40,749 nucleotides of DNA from Acetobacteraceae bacterium (lineage in GTDB: Bacteria > Pseudomonadota > Alphaproteobacteria > Acetobacterales > Acetobacteraceae), in contig JANWJK010000122.1 in the NCBI GenBank assembly GCA_025452005.1, forward strand, positions 1 through 40,749, written 5' to 3'. Each line of letters begins with the position of its first letter. Position 1 is the stretch's first letter. This document shows positions 27,292 to 35,400 of this stretch, piece by piece. The position numbers and the translations under genes are program-made. Under the pieces are notes generated by a model. It was not told the origin of the DNA, made no database searches, and worked only from the letters and a program-made list of their open reading frames with translations.

Positions 27292-28092
27292 ATGGACGCC
27301 TTGCCGGAACGGGGATACTCGCTGGGTCGTGCGGAACGGCAGCGCATCCGCTCGGGCGGGTTCACCGGCCCGACATCGGGCCTTGCACCGGGCAACGTCC
27401 AGGCGAACCTGGTGATCCTGCCGAAGGCGCTGGCCAACGATTTCCTGCGGTTCGCCCAGGCGAACCCGAAGCCGTGTCCCGTGCTGGCCGTGTCCGAGCC
27501 CGGCGATCCGAGCTTCCCGAGCCTGGCACGTGAACTCGACATCCGTACCGACCTGCCGCGCTACCGTGTCTGGCGGCATGGCGAACTGGTCGAGGAACCG
27601 ACCGACGTCAACCATGTCTGGCGCGACGATCTGGTGAGCTTCGCCATCGGCTGCTCGTTCTCGTTCGAGGAGGCGCTGATCGAGGACGGCATCGAGGTCC
27701 GCCACATCGCCTGCGGCCGCAACGTGCCGATGTACCGCACCTCGATCCCGTGTACGCCGGCCGGCGTTTTCCATGGGCCGCTGGTGGTGTCGATGCGGCC
27801 GTTGAAGCCGGCGGACGCGATCCGCGCGGTGCAGATCACCTCGCGGTTCCCCTCGGTGCACGGTGCGCCGGTGCATCTCGGCATGCCGGAACAGATCGGC
27901 ATCAAGGACATCGCGCGGCCGGACTATGGCGACGCGGTGCCGGTCGGGGCGGATGAACTACCGGTGTTCTGGGCCTGCGGCGTGACGCCGCAGGCGGCGA
28001 TTGCGGCGGTGAAGCCGGAGTTCTGCATCACCCACGCGCCAGGTGCCATGCTGATCACCGACCTGCGCAACACGAAGCTGGCGGCGCTGTAG
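27292..28092 (+). CDS. DUF1445 'putative hydro-lyase' (D-glutamate cyclase N-terminal-like)
   Basis: A 266-residue member of the DUF1445/YcsI family, usually annotated 'putative hydro-lyase'. Hallmarks are [27 protein letters not shown] near the N-terminus, FCQ-like [28 protein letters not shown] and [15 protein letters not shown], plus late [11 protein letters not shown] and [13 protein letters not shown]. The ATG at 27292 has GGAGG five bases upstream; another in-frame ATG lies at 27280. In mammals this domain is fused to DUF4392 in D-glutamate cyclase (DGLUCY). Here the DUF4392 gene follows after 25 bp, so the two products probably act together on D-glutamate/5-oxo-D-proline (inference). 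Confidence 0.85.
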   Translation: MDALPERGYSLGRAERQRIRSGGFTGPTSGLAPGNVQANLVILPKALANDFLRFAQANPKPCPVLAVSEPGDPSFPSLARELDIRTDLPRYRVWRHGELVEEPTDVNHVWRDDLVSFAIGCSFSFEEALIEDGIEVRHIACGRNVPMYRTSIPCTPAGVFHGPLVVSMRPLKPADAIRAVQITSRFPSVHGAPVHLGMPEQIGIKDIARPDYGDAVPVGADELPVFWACGVTPQAAIAAVKPEFCITHAPGAMLITDLRNTKLAAL

Positions 28093-28101
28093 GTTTGCAA
28101 C

Positions 28102-28129
28102 CCACGGATGAACACGGATGGACACGGAT
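28102..28129. repeat. Phased CACGGAT repeat, single arm
   Basis: Three copies of CACGGAT occur at 10-bp steps (CACGGATGAA, CACGGATGGA, CACGGATCGC) between the DUF1445 stop and the DUF4392 gene. The motif has the same spacing as the arms of the inverted-repeat elements at 32.7 and 38.7 kb, but no inverted partner is visible here. The last copy supplies the ATG (28118) read as the start of the next gene. Confidence 0.65.
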
Positions 28130-29023
28130 CGCGCTGCGGCGGTTGGACGCATTGAAGCGCTGATCCACGAGGAGGTGGGGCGCAACATATCGGGGCTGTT
28201 TACTGCCGCCAAAGGCGGGCTCTGGCAGGCCGCAAGCGCATTGGCAGCCGCCGTACGCCCCTCGGTCGGCATCGTCACGGGATTCTATGTGCCACTTGGG
28301 ACGCCGCCGGCGGCGGAAACCGACGGGCCTGTCGGCGCCGCCATGCTTGCGGGCGCGTTGACCCAGGTTGGCGTCCCCTGCCGCGTGGTGACGGACGAGC
28401 CGTGTCGCGCCACCTGTGCCGCGGCGTTACGTGGCATGGATGTGCCGTTGGATGTCGTGCCGTTGGGGGGCGCTGTCGATGACGCGGTCGCGCTATGGCG
28501 GCGCAGCGGGGTCACCCATGCGCTGTCCATCGAGCGCTGCGGGATCAGTGCCGATGGCGCGCCTCGCAACATGCGCGGCGAGGACATCAGCGCCTTCACC
28601 ACGCCGCTCGACGGGCTGTTCCTGGCCGGGCCATGGCAGCGCATCGCCATCGGCGACGGCGGCAACGAGATCGGCATGGGGTCGCTGCCCGCATCGCTGA
28701 TCGGCGCGCACGTCGCGCATGGCGAGGCAATCGCCTGCGCCACGCCGGCCGACCACCTGATCGTGGCCGGTGTATCCAATTGGGGCGCCTATGCGCTGGT
28801 CGGGGCGCTCGCGGTGATCCGTGACGACTGGCGCGATTCGCTGATGGAATGGCTGGACGCGACTCGCGACGGCGCGATCCTTGAGGCGATGGTGAATGAC
28901 GGCCCCGCGGTGGACGGCGTGACGCGGCAGCGCGGTCTGACGGTGGACGGCATGCCGGCCGCGGTGCACCACGCCAAGCTGCAAGCGATCCGTACGATTG
29001 TGGAGGCGTATGCCGCCCGGTGA
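28118..29023 (+). CDS. DUF4392 protein (D-glutamate cyclase C-terminal-like)
   Basis: A protein of up to 301 residues related to the C-terminal DUF4392 half of D-glutamate cyclase, which interconverts D-glutamate and 5-oxo-D-proline. Seen in order: RIEALIHEEVGRNISGL (11-27), VGIVTGFYVPLGTPPAAETDGPVGAA (nucleotide- or substrate-loop-like), SIERCG...NMRGEDIS, and IAIGDGGNEIGMGSLP, the most conserved block of the family. The first four residues (MDTD) are encoded by the phased repeat, so the native start may be slightly downstream. The stop overlaps the murL-murD2 start region, suggesting coupling. Confidence 0.85.
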   Translation: MDTDRAAAVGRIEALIHEEVGRNISGLFTAAKGGLWQAASALAAAVRPSVGIVTGFYVPLGTPPAAETDGPVGAAMLAGALTQVGVPCRVVTDEPCRATCAAALRGMDVPLDVVPLGGAVDDAVALWRRSGVTHALSIERCGISADGAPRNMRGEDISAFTTPLDGLFLAGPWQRIAIGDGGNEIGMGSLPASLIGAHVAHGEAIACATPADHLIVAGVSNWGAYALVGALAVIRDDWRDSLMEWLDATRDGAILEAMVNDGPAVDGVTRQRGLTVDGMPAAVHHAKLQAIRTIVEAYAAR

Positions 29024-31520
29024 CTTCATCTGCGAGCGCTATCGCTATGACCCGGAAACCGGTGCGCTTGCGCTGCACTACAGCTTCGATGACGGCCCAC
29101 GCTTCGAAGAGCGCATCGTGTTCCCGGTCCGGGCACTGTCGCGGCGTGACAGCGAGGCACTCGACAGGGTGTTCCGGCTGCTGCTGCTGGCGTGCGGGGT
29201 CAGCTACTACAAGGCGTTCGCGCCTGGACGCGTGCGCTGCACGGCGTTTCCGCTGGATCACGCGACCGCCGCATTCTTCACCGACTTCTACGTGAAGGGT
29301 CTCGGCGAGTTCGCGTGGCGCAACGGCATCGATCTCGCGTCCCTGCTGCGCATCGTCGCCGAAGACGTCGAACCGCCGGCCGCGGTGCCGCTCGAACTGC
29401 CGCGGCTCACCTGCGTGCCGGTCGGCGGCGGCAAGGACTCCATCGTGACGATCGAGTGCCTGAAGCAGGCGGGCGAACCGCTGGTGCTGTTCTCGCTGGG
29501 CAACGCGGCGCCGATCGACGCGACGATCGCGCAGGCCGTGCTGCCGGCAATCCACGTGACGCGCAAGCTGGATCCGGCACTGTTCGCGCTGAACGAGGCG
29601 GGCGCGCTGAATGGGCACGTGCCGATCACCGGCATCCTCAGCATGATCGTGCTCGCCTGCGCGATCATCCTTGGCTTCGATGCGATCGCCATGTCGAACG
29701 AGCATTCCGCCAGCGCGCCCAACGTCGACGGCGTGAACCACCAGTACAGCAAGTCGTTCGAGTTCGAGCAGGCGTTCAGCCGGTTGCTGGAGCGGCATGT
29801 GGTGACCGGCGTGCGGTATTTCTCCTTGCTGCGGCCGCTGTCGGAGGTTGCCATAGCGCGCCGCTTCGCGCGCCATGCGGCGTATTTCCCGGTGTTCCGC
29901 AGTTGCAACACCGCATTCCGCCAGTCGGCCGAGCGCCGCGGCACCAACTGGTGCTGCGACTGCCCGAAATGTCGCTTCGTGTTCCTGGCGCTGGCACCGT
30001 TCGTGGACAGGCAGCGCCTGGTCGCGACGTTCGGCCGCGATATGCTGGACGAGGCGGCGCAGATCGACGGATTTGCCGAGCTGTGCGGACTGCGATCGCA
30101 CAAGCCGTTCGAGTGCGTGGGCGAGATCGAGGAGAGCGCCACCGTGATGGCGCATCTCGCCGGCATGCCGGCCTGGCGCGACGATGTGGTGGTGCGTGCG
30201 CTGTCGCCACGGCTGCACGGCGACCTTGCCGCGTTGTTCGCGCCGCGGGGGCCGCATCTGTTCCCGAGCGATACCTGGCGATGCTCGATGCGTGTGGATG
30301 AGCTGCGCGGCCGGCGCGTGGCGATCTGGGGATTCGCGCGTGAGGGCCGGGCGGCACTGCGCTTCCTGCGTGAGCGCGATCCGGGCCTGGCGGTCACCGT
30401 GCTGGATGATGCGGATGCACCCGGCGTCGATGTGCCGCTGATCAGCGGACGCGCCAGGATCGCAGCGGCCATCGACGGTTTCGACGTGGTGGTGAAGTCG
30501 CCGGGCATCAGCCTCTACGATCCGCTGGTGGTACAGGCGCAGGGGATCGGCGTGCGGTTCACCTCGCTGCTCAATCTGTGGTTCGCCGACGCCCCAACAT
30601 GCCGGACGATCTGCGTCACGGGTACCAAGGGCAAGAGCACGACCACGGCGCTGATCGCACATCTCCTGCGCGGTGTCCGCTGGACCGCGATGGCAGGAGG
30701 CAACATCGGCGTGCCGGTCACGGAACTGCCGCGTGACGGACTGGACGCCGCGGTGATCGAGGTGTCGAGCTACCAGGCGGCGGATTTCTCCGGGCTGTGC
30801 GACATTGCCGTGCTGACCTCGCTGCACCAGGAGCATCTCGACTGGCATGGCAGCGTGGAGGCATATCGGCGCGATAAGCTCAATCTGCTGCGGCATGCGC
30901 GGCTCGCCATCGCCCATGCCGACGCACGAGCCGGCATCGATGCGCACGACGACGTGGTGTACTTCGATCCGTGTTCGGCGTCCGCTGTGGCCAATCGCTA
31001 TCTTGCGCGCCCGCACAACCTGTCCAACCTGGGCGCGGCGCTCGCGGTGACCACATCGCTTGGCGTTGATCCGGCCGAGGCGCTGCTTGCGGCCGAGACG
31101 TTCCAGCCACTGCCGCATCGCCAGCAGGAGATCGGCGAGGTGGATGGTGTGCAGTACGTCGATGACAGCATCTCGACCACGCCGGAGGCGACGATCGCGG
31201 CACTCGACGTATATCGCGATCGCGCTGTGACGGTGATCATCGGCGGCCACGATCGCGGCATCGACTACCTCGGGCTGGTTGCGCGCCTGAAGTGCGAACC
31301 GCGGCCCGGCGTCGTTCTCCTCGATGCCAGCGGCAGACGGATCCGCGACCTGCTCGGCGCCGGGATACTGGCGGACACGATGGGCGACGCGGTGACGCAG
31401 GCGCGGGAGATGACGCCGCGTGGTGGCGTCATTCTGTTGTCGCCGGCAGCGCCGAGTTACGGCCGCTACCGCAGCTTCATCGAGCGCGGCGAAGATTTCG
31501 CCCGGTGCGCCGGGCTGTAG
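29010..31520 (+). CDS. MurL-MurD2 fusion: UDP-MurNAc-L-Ala-L-Glu epimerase + L-glutamate ligase
   Basis: One uninterrupted frame of 836 residues. Residues 1 to about 425 are MurL-like: a PP-loop-type PVGGGKDSIVT (138-147), AMSNEHSASAPN, and a Cys cluster NWCCDCPKCRFVF (about 313-325). Residues about 427-836 are MurD2: a Rossmann start RRVAIWGFAREGRAAL, the Mur-ligase P-loop VTGTKGKSTTT (about 536-546), EVSSYQ, HLDWHGSVEAYRRDK, DDSISTTPEAT and a final LSPAAPSYGRYRSFIERG. MurD2 adds L-Glu to UDP-MurNAc-L-Ala and MurL then inverts it to D-Glu, bypassing glutamate racemase (shown in Xanthomonas). An internal ATG at 30288 could also give free MurD2, but it has no clear ribosome site. It overlaps the DUF4392 gene. 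Confidence 0.9.
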   Translation: MPPGDFICERYRYDPETGALALHYSFDDGPRFEERIVFPVRALSRRDSEALDRVFRLLLLACGVSYYKAFAPGRVRCTAFPLDHATAAFFTDFYVKGLGEFAWRNGIDLASLLRIVAEDVEPPAAVPLELPRLTCVPVGGGKDSIVTIECLKQAGEPLVLFSLGNAAPIDATIAQAVLPAIHVTRKLDPALFALNEAGALNGHVPITGILSMIVLACAIILGFDAIAMSNEHSASAPNVDGVNHQYSKSFEFEQAFSRLLERHVVTGVRYFSLLRPLSEVAIARRFARHAAYFPVFRSCNTAFRQSAERRGTNWCCDCPKCRFVFLALAPFVDRQRLVATFGRDMLDEAAQIDGFAELCGLRSHKPFECVGEIEESATVMAHLAGMPAWRDDVVVRALSPRLHGDLAALFAPRGPHLFPSDTWRCSMRVDELRGRRVAIWGFAREGRAALRFLRERDPGLAVTVLDDADAPGVDVPLISGRARIAAAIDGFDVVVKSPGISLYDPLVVQAQGIGVRFTSLLNLWFADAPTCRTICVTGTKGKSTTTALIAHLLRGVRWTAMAGGNIGVPVTELPRDGLDAAVIEVSSYQAADFSGLCDIAVLTSLHQEHLDWHGSVEAYRRDKLNLLRHARLAIAHADARAGIDAHDDVVYFDPCSASAVANRYLARPHNLSNLGAALAVTTSLGVDPAEALLAAETFQPLPHRQQEIGEVDGVQYVDDSISTTPEATIAALDVYRDRAVTVIIGGHDRGIDYLGLVARLKCEPRPGVVLLDASGRRIRDLLGAGILADTMGDAVTQAREMTPRGGVILLSPAAPSYGRYRSFIERGEDFARCAGL

Positions 31521-31526
31521 GACGGA

Positions 31527-32693
31527 TCAGAACAGCCGCTTCGTCGCGATACGGGCGCCTTCCGCCATCGCCGCCAGCTTGGCCCACACCACATCGTCGG
31601 CGACGCGGCCGCGCCCGGCGGAGGTGTCGAAGCCGCAATCGGTGCCGGCGAGCACGCGCCGCGGCTCGCCGACCGCGCGGGCCACCAGCTCGATGCGGTC
31701 GGCCACCACCTCAGGATGCTCGACGAAGTTGGTCAGCGGATCGATCACGCCGGCCACGATCACCTGATCATCGTCGAGCGGCAGGTCCTTCAGGCAGCGA
31801 TATTCATGCGCGTGGCGTGGATTGGCGAACGGCAGCACGAAGCCGCCGACCTTCGCCGCACGGATCGCCGGCAGCACCTCCGGCAGCGCGACATCGCAGT
31901 CGTGCGGCCCTTCGTAGTTGCCCCAGCAGGCGTGCAATCGCACCCGATCGCGCGGCACGTTGACCAGCGCATCGTTGATCGTCGCCACCACACGCTCCAC
32001 GAAGTCGACGAACTCGCCGAGCGGCCGGTCCTGGTAGGAGATATGCCGTTCCATCGCGAGATCAGGCGCATCGATCTGCAGCACGAAACCATGTCCGACG
32101 ATGGCCTCGTATTCCACCTGTAGGGCGCGGCCGAGGGCGGCGAGATAGGCGTCCTCGGTGTCGTACCACGCGTTGCGCATCGCCGCGGCGATGATGCCCG
32201 GCGAGGGCGCGGTGATGAACGCCTCGGCGAAGCCGCCTTTCGCGGCATCGAGCGCAGTACGGAAATCGGCGCATTCGCCCTCGACCGCGGCACGATCCAG
32301 GTAGCGCACCTCGCCGACGGCCTCGGGCACGCCGCCCAGGTTGCTGATCGACTCATTCACCGCATCGTGCGCCGTCTTCCATGCCATGTAGGCGGGATAG
32401 TGGGTCGCGTCGGCGAACACGCGGCGCGTCCAGCCACCGCCGAAGCCGCTCATGCGGTGTCGCACGTAGAGGAAGAAGGCCTCGCGCTGCTGCTCGCCGT
32501 TGTTCGGAACGTCGATGCCGGCGGCGCCTTGCTTGGCCACCACCTCGTGCACCGCTGCCTTACCGGTGCGGTCGAGTTCCGCCGCGTCGATCGACTCGCC
32601 GCGAGAGCGGCGGACGTACAGCGAGGTCAGTGCTGGAGGGCGGGGCAGGCTGCCGGTGTGGGTGGTAAGGATGCGGTTCTCACTGCGCAGCAT
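31527..32693 (-). CDS. MetE-like cobalamin-independent methyltransferase family protein
   Basis: A 388-residue protein like the C-terminal catalytic barrel of methionine synthase II (MetE), without the N-terminal half. Zinc-ligand positions are retained: His and Cys in RLHACWGNYEG (about residue 255) and Cys353 in GTDCGF. Other family segments are TTHTGSLPRP at the N-terminus and GIDVPNNGEQQREAF. Such stand-alone proteins form a family of uncertain methyl donor, often named 5-methyltetrahydropteroyltriglutamate-homocysteine methyltransferase. It converges on murL-murD2 with 6 bp between stops. An inverted-repeat element lies 16 bp upstream of its start, inside its promoter region. Confidence 0.85.
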   Translation of the reverse strand: MLRSENRILTTHTGSLPRPPALTSLYVRRSRGESIDAAELDRTGKAAVHEVVAKQGAAGIDVPNNGEQQREAFFLYVRHRMSGFGGGWTRRVFADATHYPAYMAWKTAHDAVNESISNLGGVPEAVGEVRYLDRAAVEGECADFRTALDAAKGGFAEAFITAPSPGIIAAAMRNAWYDTEDAYLAALGRALQVEYEAIVGHGFVLQIDAPDLAMERHISYQDRPLGEFVDFVERVVATINDALVNVPRDRVRLHACWGNYEGPHDCDVALPEVLPAIRAAKVGGFVLPFANPRHAHEYRCLKDLPLDDDQVIVAGVIDPLTNFVEHPEVVADRIELVARAVGEPRRVLAGTDCGFDTSAGRGRVADDVVWAKLAAMAEGARIATKRLF

Positions 32694-32709
32694 CGGGGCT
32701 CTCCAAAGA

Positions 32710-32892
32710 AAGCAAGCAAGTCATACACAGAGTTCCACAGAGTGCACACAGAGTTTCACTGAGAAGGCAAATGGCGCTTCGCGCGACGCCTCGACGCCTG
32801 TTGCGAGACTCCCGGCGCACAGCGCCGATAAAATCCTTCTCGGTGAAACTCTGTGTGCACTCTGTGGAACTCTGTGTATGACTTGCTTGCTT
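32710..32892. repeat. Inverted-repeat element with 58-bp arms and phased CACAGAG subrepeats
   Basis: The left arm (32710-32767) and right arm (32835-32892) are reverse complements over 58 bp with one mismatch. Each arm begins AAGCAAGCAAGTCATA and holds three CACAGAG copies at 10-11-bp steps. The 67-bp middle is GC-rich and itself has a short dyad (TGGCGCT ... AGCGCCG). It carries no transposase. It fills the 280-bp gap between the divergent-looking starts and stops of the MetE-like and desulfhydrase genes. Short reading frames through it are artefacts. Confidence 0.85.
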
Positions 32893-32973
32893 AACCCACC
32901 ATGAACCCGACCGGCCAATGCTGTCGCACGCATGGGCCCCGTCGACGCCAACAGCCTCACTCACCGAAACGTT

Positions 32974-33999
32974 CTATCCCTGAAGGACGGCATTCGCCGC
33001 CGCGTCCTCTAACACGCGAGTGTAGCCGAACAGGCCGACCGCGCCGCCGGTGTGCAGGAACACCACGGTCTCGCTCTTGCCGATCTCCCCCTTGCGGATC
33101 AGGTCGATCAGCCCGGCCATTGCCTTGCCGGAATACACCGGATCGAGCAGCACACCCTCGAGCCGCGCCAGCATCAGGACCGCCTCGGTCATGCCGGGTG
33201 TCGGGTGGCCGTAACCAGGCCCGACATAGTCGCAGTTCGCCACCACCGCCGAACGCGCTATCCCGCCAGGTGTCCCGACATAGTCGGCGGTGGCTTCCGC
33301 CAGGCGGTGCACGTTGGCTTCCTGCCGGTCCTTGGGCAGCCGAACGCCGATGCCGAGTACTGGGACACCGGCGTTGCTGCCCTCCAGCCCGACCACCAGC
33401 CCCGCCTGCGTGCCCGCGCTGCCGGTGGCGGTCACCACGCGGTCGATGCGCAGGCCCATCTCATCGGCCTGCTGCATCAGTTCCTGGGCACACGACACGT
33501 AGCCCAATGCACCCACCCGGTTCGATCCGCCGCCCGGGATGACATAGGGCTTCTCGCCGGCAGCCCGCAGCGCCTCGCCCTTCGCATCCGCCTCGGCGTT
33601 CATGTCCGTCCCGCCGGGACGGTATTCGATCGCCGTGTCGAACAGCCGGTCGAGCAGCACGTTGCCGCTGTTCAGGTAGTCGCGGTCGTTGGTGTCGATC
33701 CGGTGCTCCAGGAGAGCGGTGCATTTCATACCGAACCGCTTTGCCACCGCGGCGGTCTGGCGCACGTGGTTGGACTGCACCGCCCCTTGGGTCACCAGGT
33801 GCGTCGCGCCCTGCGCCTGGGCCTCGCCGACCAGCCATTCCAGCTTGCGCACCTTGTTGCCGCCGGTCGCCACCACGGTGCAGTCGTCGCGCTTGATCCA
33901 GATCTCCGGGCCACCGAGATGGCGGCTCAGGTTGGTCAACCGCTCGAGCGGGGTGGGGGTAGGGAACAGGCGGACACGGGGAAACCGGGCGAGGTGCAT
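32974..33999 (-). CDS. dcyD: D-cysteine desulfhydrase family PLP enzyme
   Basis: A 341-residue fold-II PLP enzyme of the D-cysteine desulfhydrase/ACC deaminase group. The PLP Lys is K49 in [32 protein letters not shown] and the [15 protein letters not shown] phosphate-binding segment are family blocks, and the end has [17 protein letters not shown] precedes the ATG at 33999; the frame is open far upstream, but that part overlaps msrP antisense. Relatives include L-cysteate sulfo-lyase (CuyA), which would also fit, so the symbol is provisional. It is divergent from msrP, another sulfur-related gene. Confidence 0.85.
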   Translation of the reverse strand: MHLARFPRVRLFPTPTPLERLTNLSRHLGGPEIWIKRDDCTVVATGGNKVRKLEWLVGEAQAQGATHLVTQGAVQSNHVRQTAAVAKRFGMKCTALLEHRIDTNDRDYLNSGNVLLDRLFDTAIEYRPGGTDMNAEADAKGEALRAAGEKPYVIPGGGSNRVGALGYVSCAQELMQQADEMGLRIDRVVTATGSAGTQAGLVVGLEGSNAGVPVLGIGVRLPKDRQEANVHRLAEATADYVGTPGGIARSAVVANCDYVGPGYGHPTPGMTEAVLMLARLEGVLLDPVYSGKAMAGLIDLIRKGEIGKSETVVFLHTGGAVGLFGYTRVLEDAAANAVLQG

Positions 34000-34146
34000 G
34001 AATTCTCCTGCCAAAGGCGCGGACCGGCTGTAATGTTCCCCATCCTGCCGCGTCGGACAATGCAGCGGAGGGCACTGTGTCGCACAATGGTGACAAACGG
34101 CGCGGCCGCTCCCAGATCTGGCGTTCCTTTGGCTATGGAGAGACTG

Positions 34147-35070
34147 ATGCACATTCTGCGCCGTCGCGGTTGGGAAGTGTCCGAGCGCCTGGTAACCCTC
34201 GAAGCGTTGGTGCTGAGCCGCCGCGCCGCCCTGGCCGGCGCCGGCTCTGTGGCGCTGGCGGCTCCCGCGCTGGCGCAGGCGGCCGCCGCGCCCGAGCGCA
34301 ACCCGAAATATGTCGCCGGCCGCGAGATCACGCCGGAGAAGTACGCGACCACCTACAACAATTATTACGAGTTCAGCGAAGGCAAGAACCTCTGGGAGGC
34401 GGCGCAGGTGATCAAGCCGCGCCCATGGACGATCAGCCTGGAGGGACAGCTCAAGGAGCCGCGCACCATCGCGATCGACGACCTGTTGAAGCAGGTCCAG
34501 GTCGAGGAGCGCGTCTACCGCCACCGCTGTGTCGAGGCCTGGGCGATGACGGTGCCCTGGACCGGCTTCCCGCTCAGCCAGCTCCTGAAGATCGCCGAAC
34601 CGCTGGGATCGGCGAAATACATCGTGTTCGAGACGGCGCAGGACCCGAAGATGCCGGGACTCCAGTCGCCGTTCTATCCCTGGCCCTATATCGAGGGTCT
34701 GACCCTGGACGAGGCGGCGAATGACCTCGCGTTCATCTCGACCGGGATGTACGGCAAGTCCCTGCCAGCGCAGGACGGCGGGCCGGTCCGGCTGACGGTG
34801 CCGTGGAAATACGGCTTCAAGTCGGCCAAGGCCCTGGCGAAGATCAGCTTTACCGAGAAGCGGCCGGTGAACTTCTGGCAGGCAATCCAGCCTTCGGAAT
34901 ATGGCTTCTGGGCCAATGTGAACCCGGACGTGTCGCATCCTCGCTGGAGCCAGGCGCGGGAGCGGCTACTGGGCAGCAACGAGATGGTGCCGACGCAGAT
35001 CTACAACGGCTATGGCGAATTCGTCGCGTCGCTTTACAGCGACCGGAAAAATGAGAAACTGTTCATGTGA
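34147..35070 (+). CDS. msrP: Protein-methionine-sulfoxide reductase catalytic subunit MsrP (YedY)
   Basis: A 307-residue periplasmic molybdopterin enzyme that repairs oxidised methionines. A Tat signal is present with SRRAALAG (Arg25-Arg26) and cleavage near AQA (about 45). The Mo-coordinating Cys is C128 in [11 protein letters not shown]. Other family blocks are [23 protein letters not shown] and [12 protein letters not shown]. The ATG at 34147 is preferred over 34135 because GGAG (34137-34140) lies six bases before it. It overlaps the next gene by four bases. The usual membrane heme partner MsrQ is not adjacent. Confidence 0.95.
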   Translation: MHILRRRGWEVSERLVTLEALVLSRRAALAGAGSVALAAPALAQAAAAPERNPKYVAGREITPEKYATTYNNYYEFSEGKNLWEAAQVIKPRPWTISLEGQLKEPRTIAIDDLLKQVQVEERVYRHRCVEAWAMTVPWTGFPLSQLLKIAEPLGSAKYIVFETAQDPKMPGLQSPFYPWPYIEGLTLDEAANDLAFISTGMYGKSLPAQDGGPVRLTVPWKYGFKSAKALAKISFTEKRPVNFWQAIQPSEYGFWANVNPDVSHPRWSQARERLLGSNEMVPTQIYNGYGEFVASLYSDRKNEKLFM

Positions 35071-35375
35071 TCATGCAACGCACCCTCGCCGTGCTGGCCG
35101 CCATGCTGTTGGTCGGAGCCGTTGCCCTGGCGATGCTCGGGCCGCCCGAGGTGCCGCTTGGCCAGGTGCTGTTCATGGTGGACCACGACCTGATGAACGC
35201 CGTGCATGGCTTCATCGGCACCCACCTGGCGGCGTGGCTGTGGGACTATCTGATCGCGCCCTTGATGCTGAGGCCCGCGTGGCTGGTGCCGGCGGCGCTG
35301 GGGTTGATCTGCGGCGGTACGTCGCTGTCGCTGTCCACACGCAAGCCTGCGCACCGCTCGCATCGCCGGAGCTGA
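35067..35375 (+). CDS. Small membrane protein coupled to msrP
   Basis: A 102-residue (or 100-residue, from the ATG at 35073) protein of unrecognised family. Two hydrophobic helices stand at about 6-26 and 68-88, with a middle segment containing His39, His47 and His53 (MVDHDLMNAVHGFIGTHLAAW). It starts with GTG inside the msrP stop codon region, so translation is coupled. It is far shorter than MsrQ (about 200 aa, six helices). A role in MsrP anchoring or electron delivery is inference from position only. Confidence 0.7.
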   Translation: MIMQRTLAVLAAMLLVGAVALAMLGPPEVPLGQVLFMVDHDLMNAVHGFIGTHLAAWLWDYLIAPLMLRPAWLVPAALGLICGGTSLSLSTRKPAHRSHRRS

Positions 35376-35400
35376 CGGCCGGTAGCCGCCGGCCGGTCAG
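35372..35400. terminator. Bidirectional hairpin over two convergent stop codons
   Basis: CTGACGGCCGG and CCGGCCGGTCAG are inverted around a 6-base loop, with one bulged base. The stem includes the TGA of the small membrane gene (plus strand) and the stop of the acyl-CoA ligase (minus strand). It is probably a shared transcription terminator, though there is no T-run. Confidence 0.5.

Noticed and set aside
32680-32964. Short reading frames across the inverted-repeat element (both strands)
   Set aside because: They only translate the CACAGAG repeats (SHTQSSTECTQSFTE-like) and mirror each other because the arms are inverted.
33052-34146. Plus-strand extension in front of msrP, opposite the desulfhydrase
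   Set aside because: Translation is antisense-like. The Tat signal and ribosome site place the msrP start at 34147.
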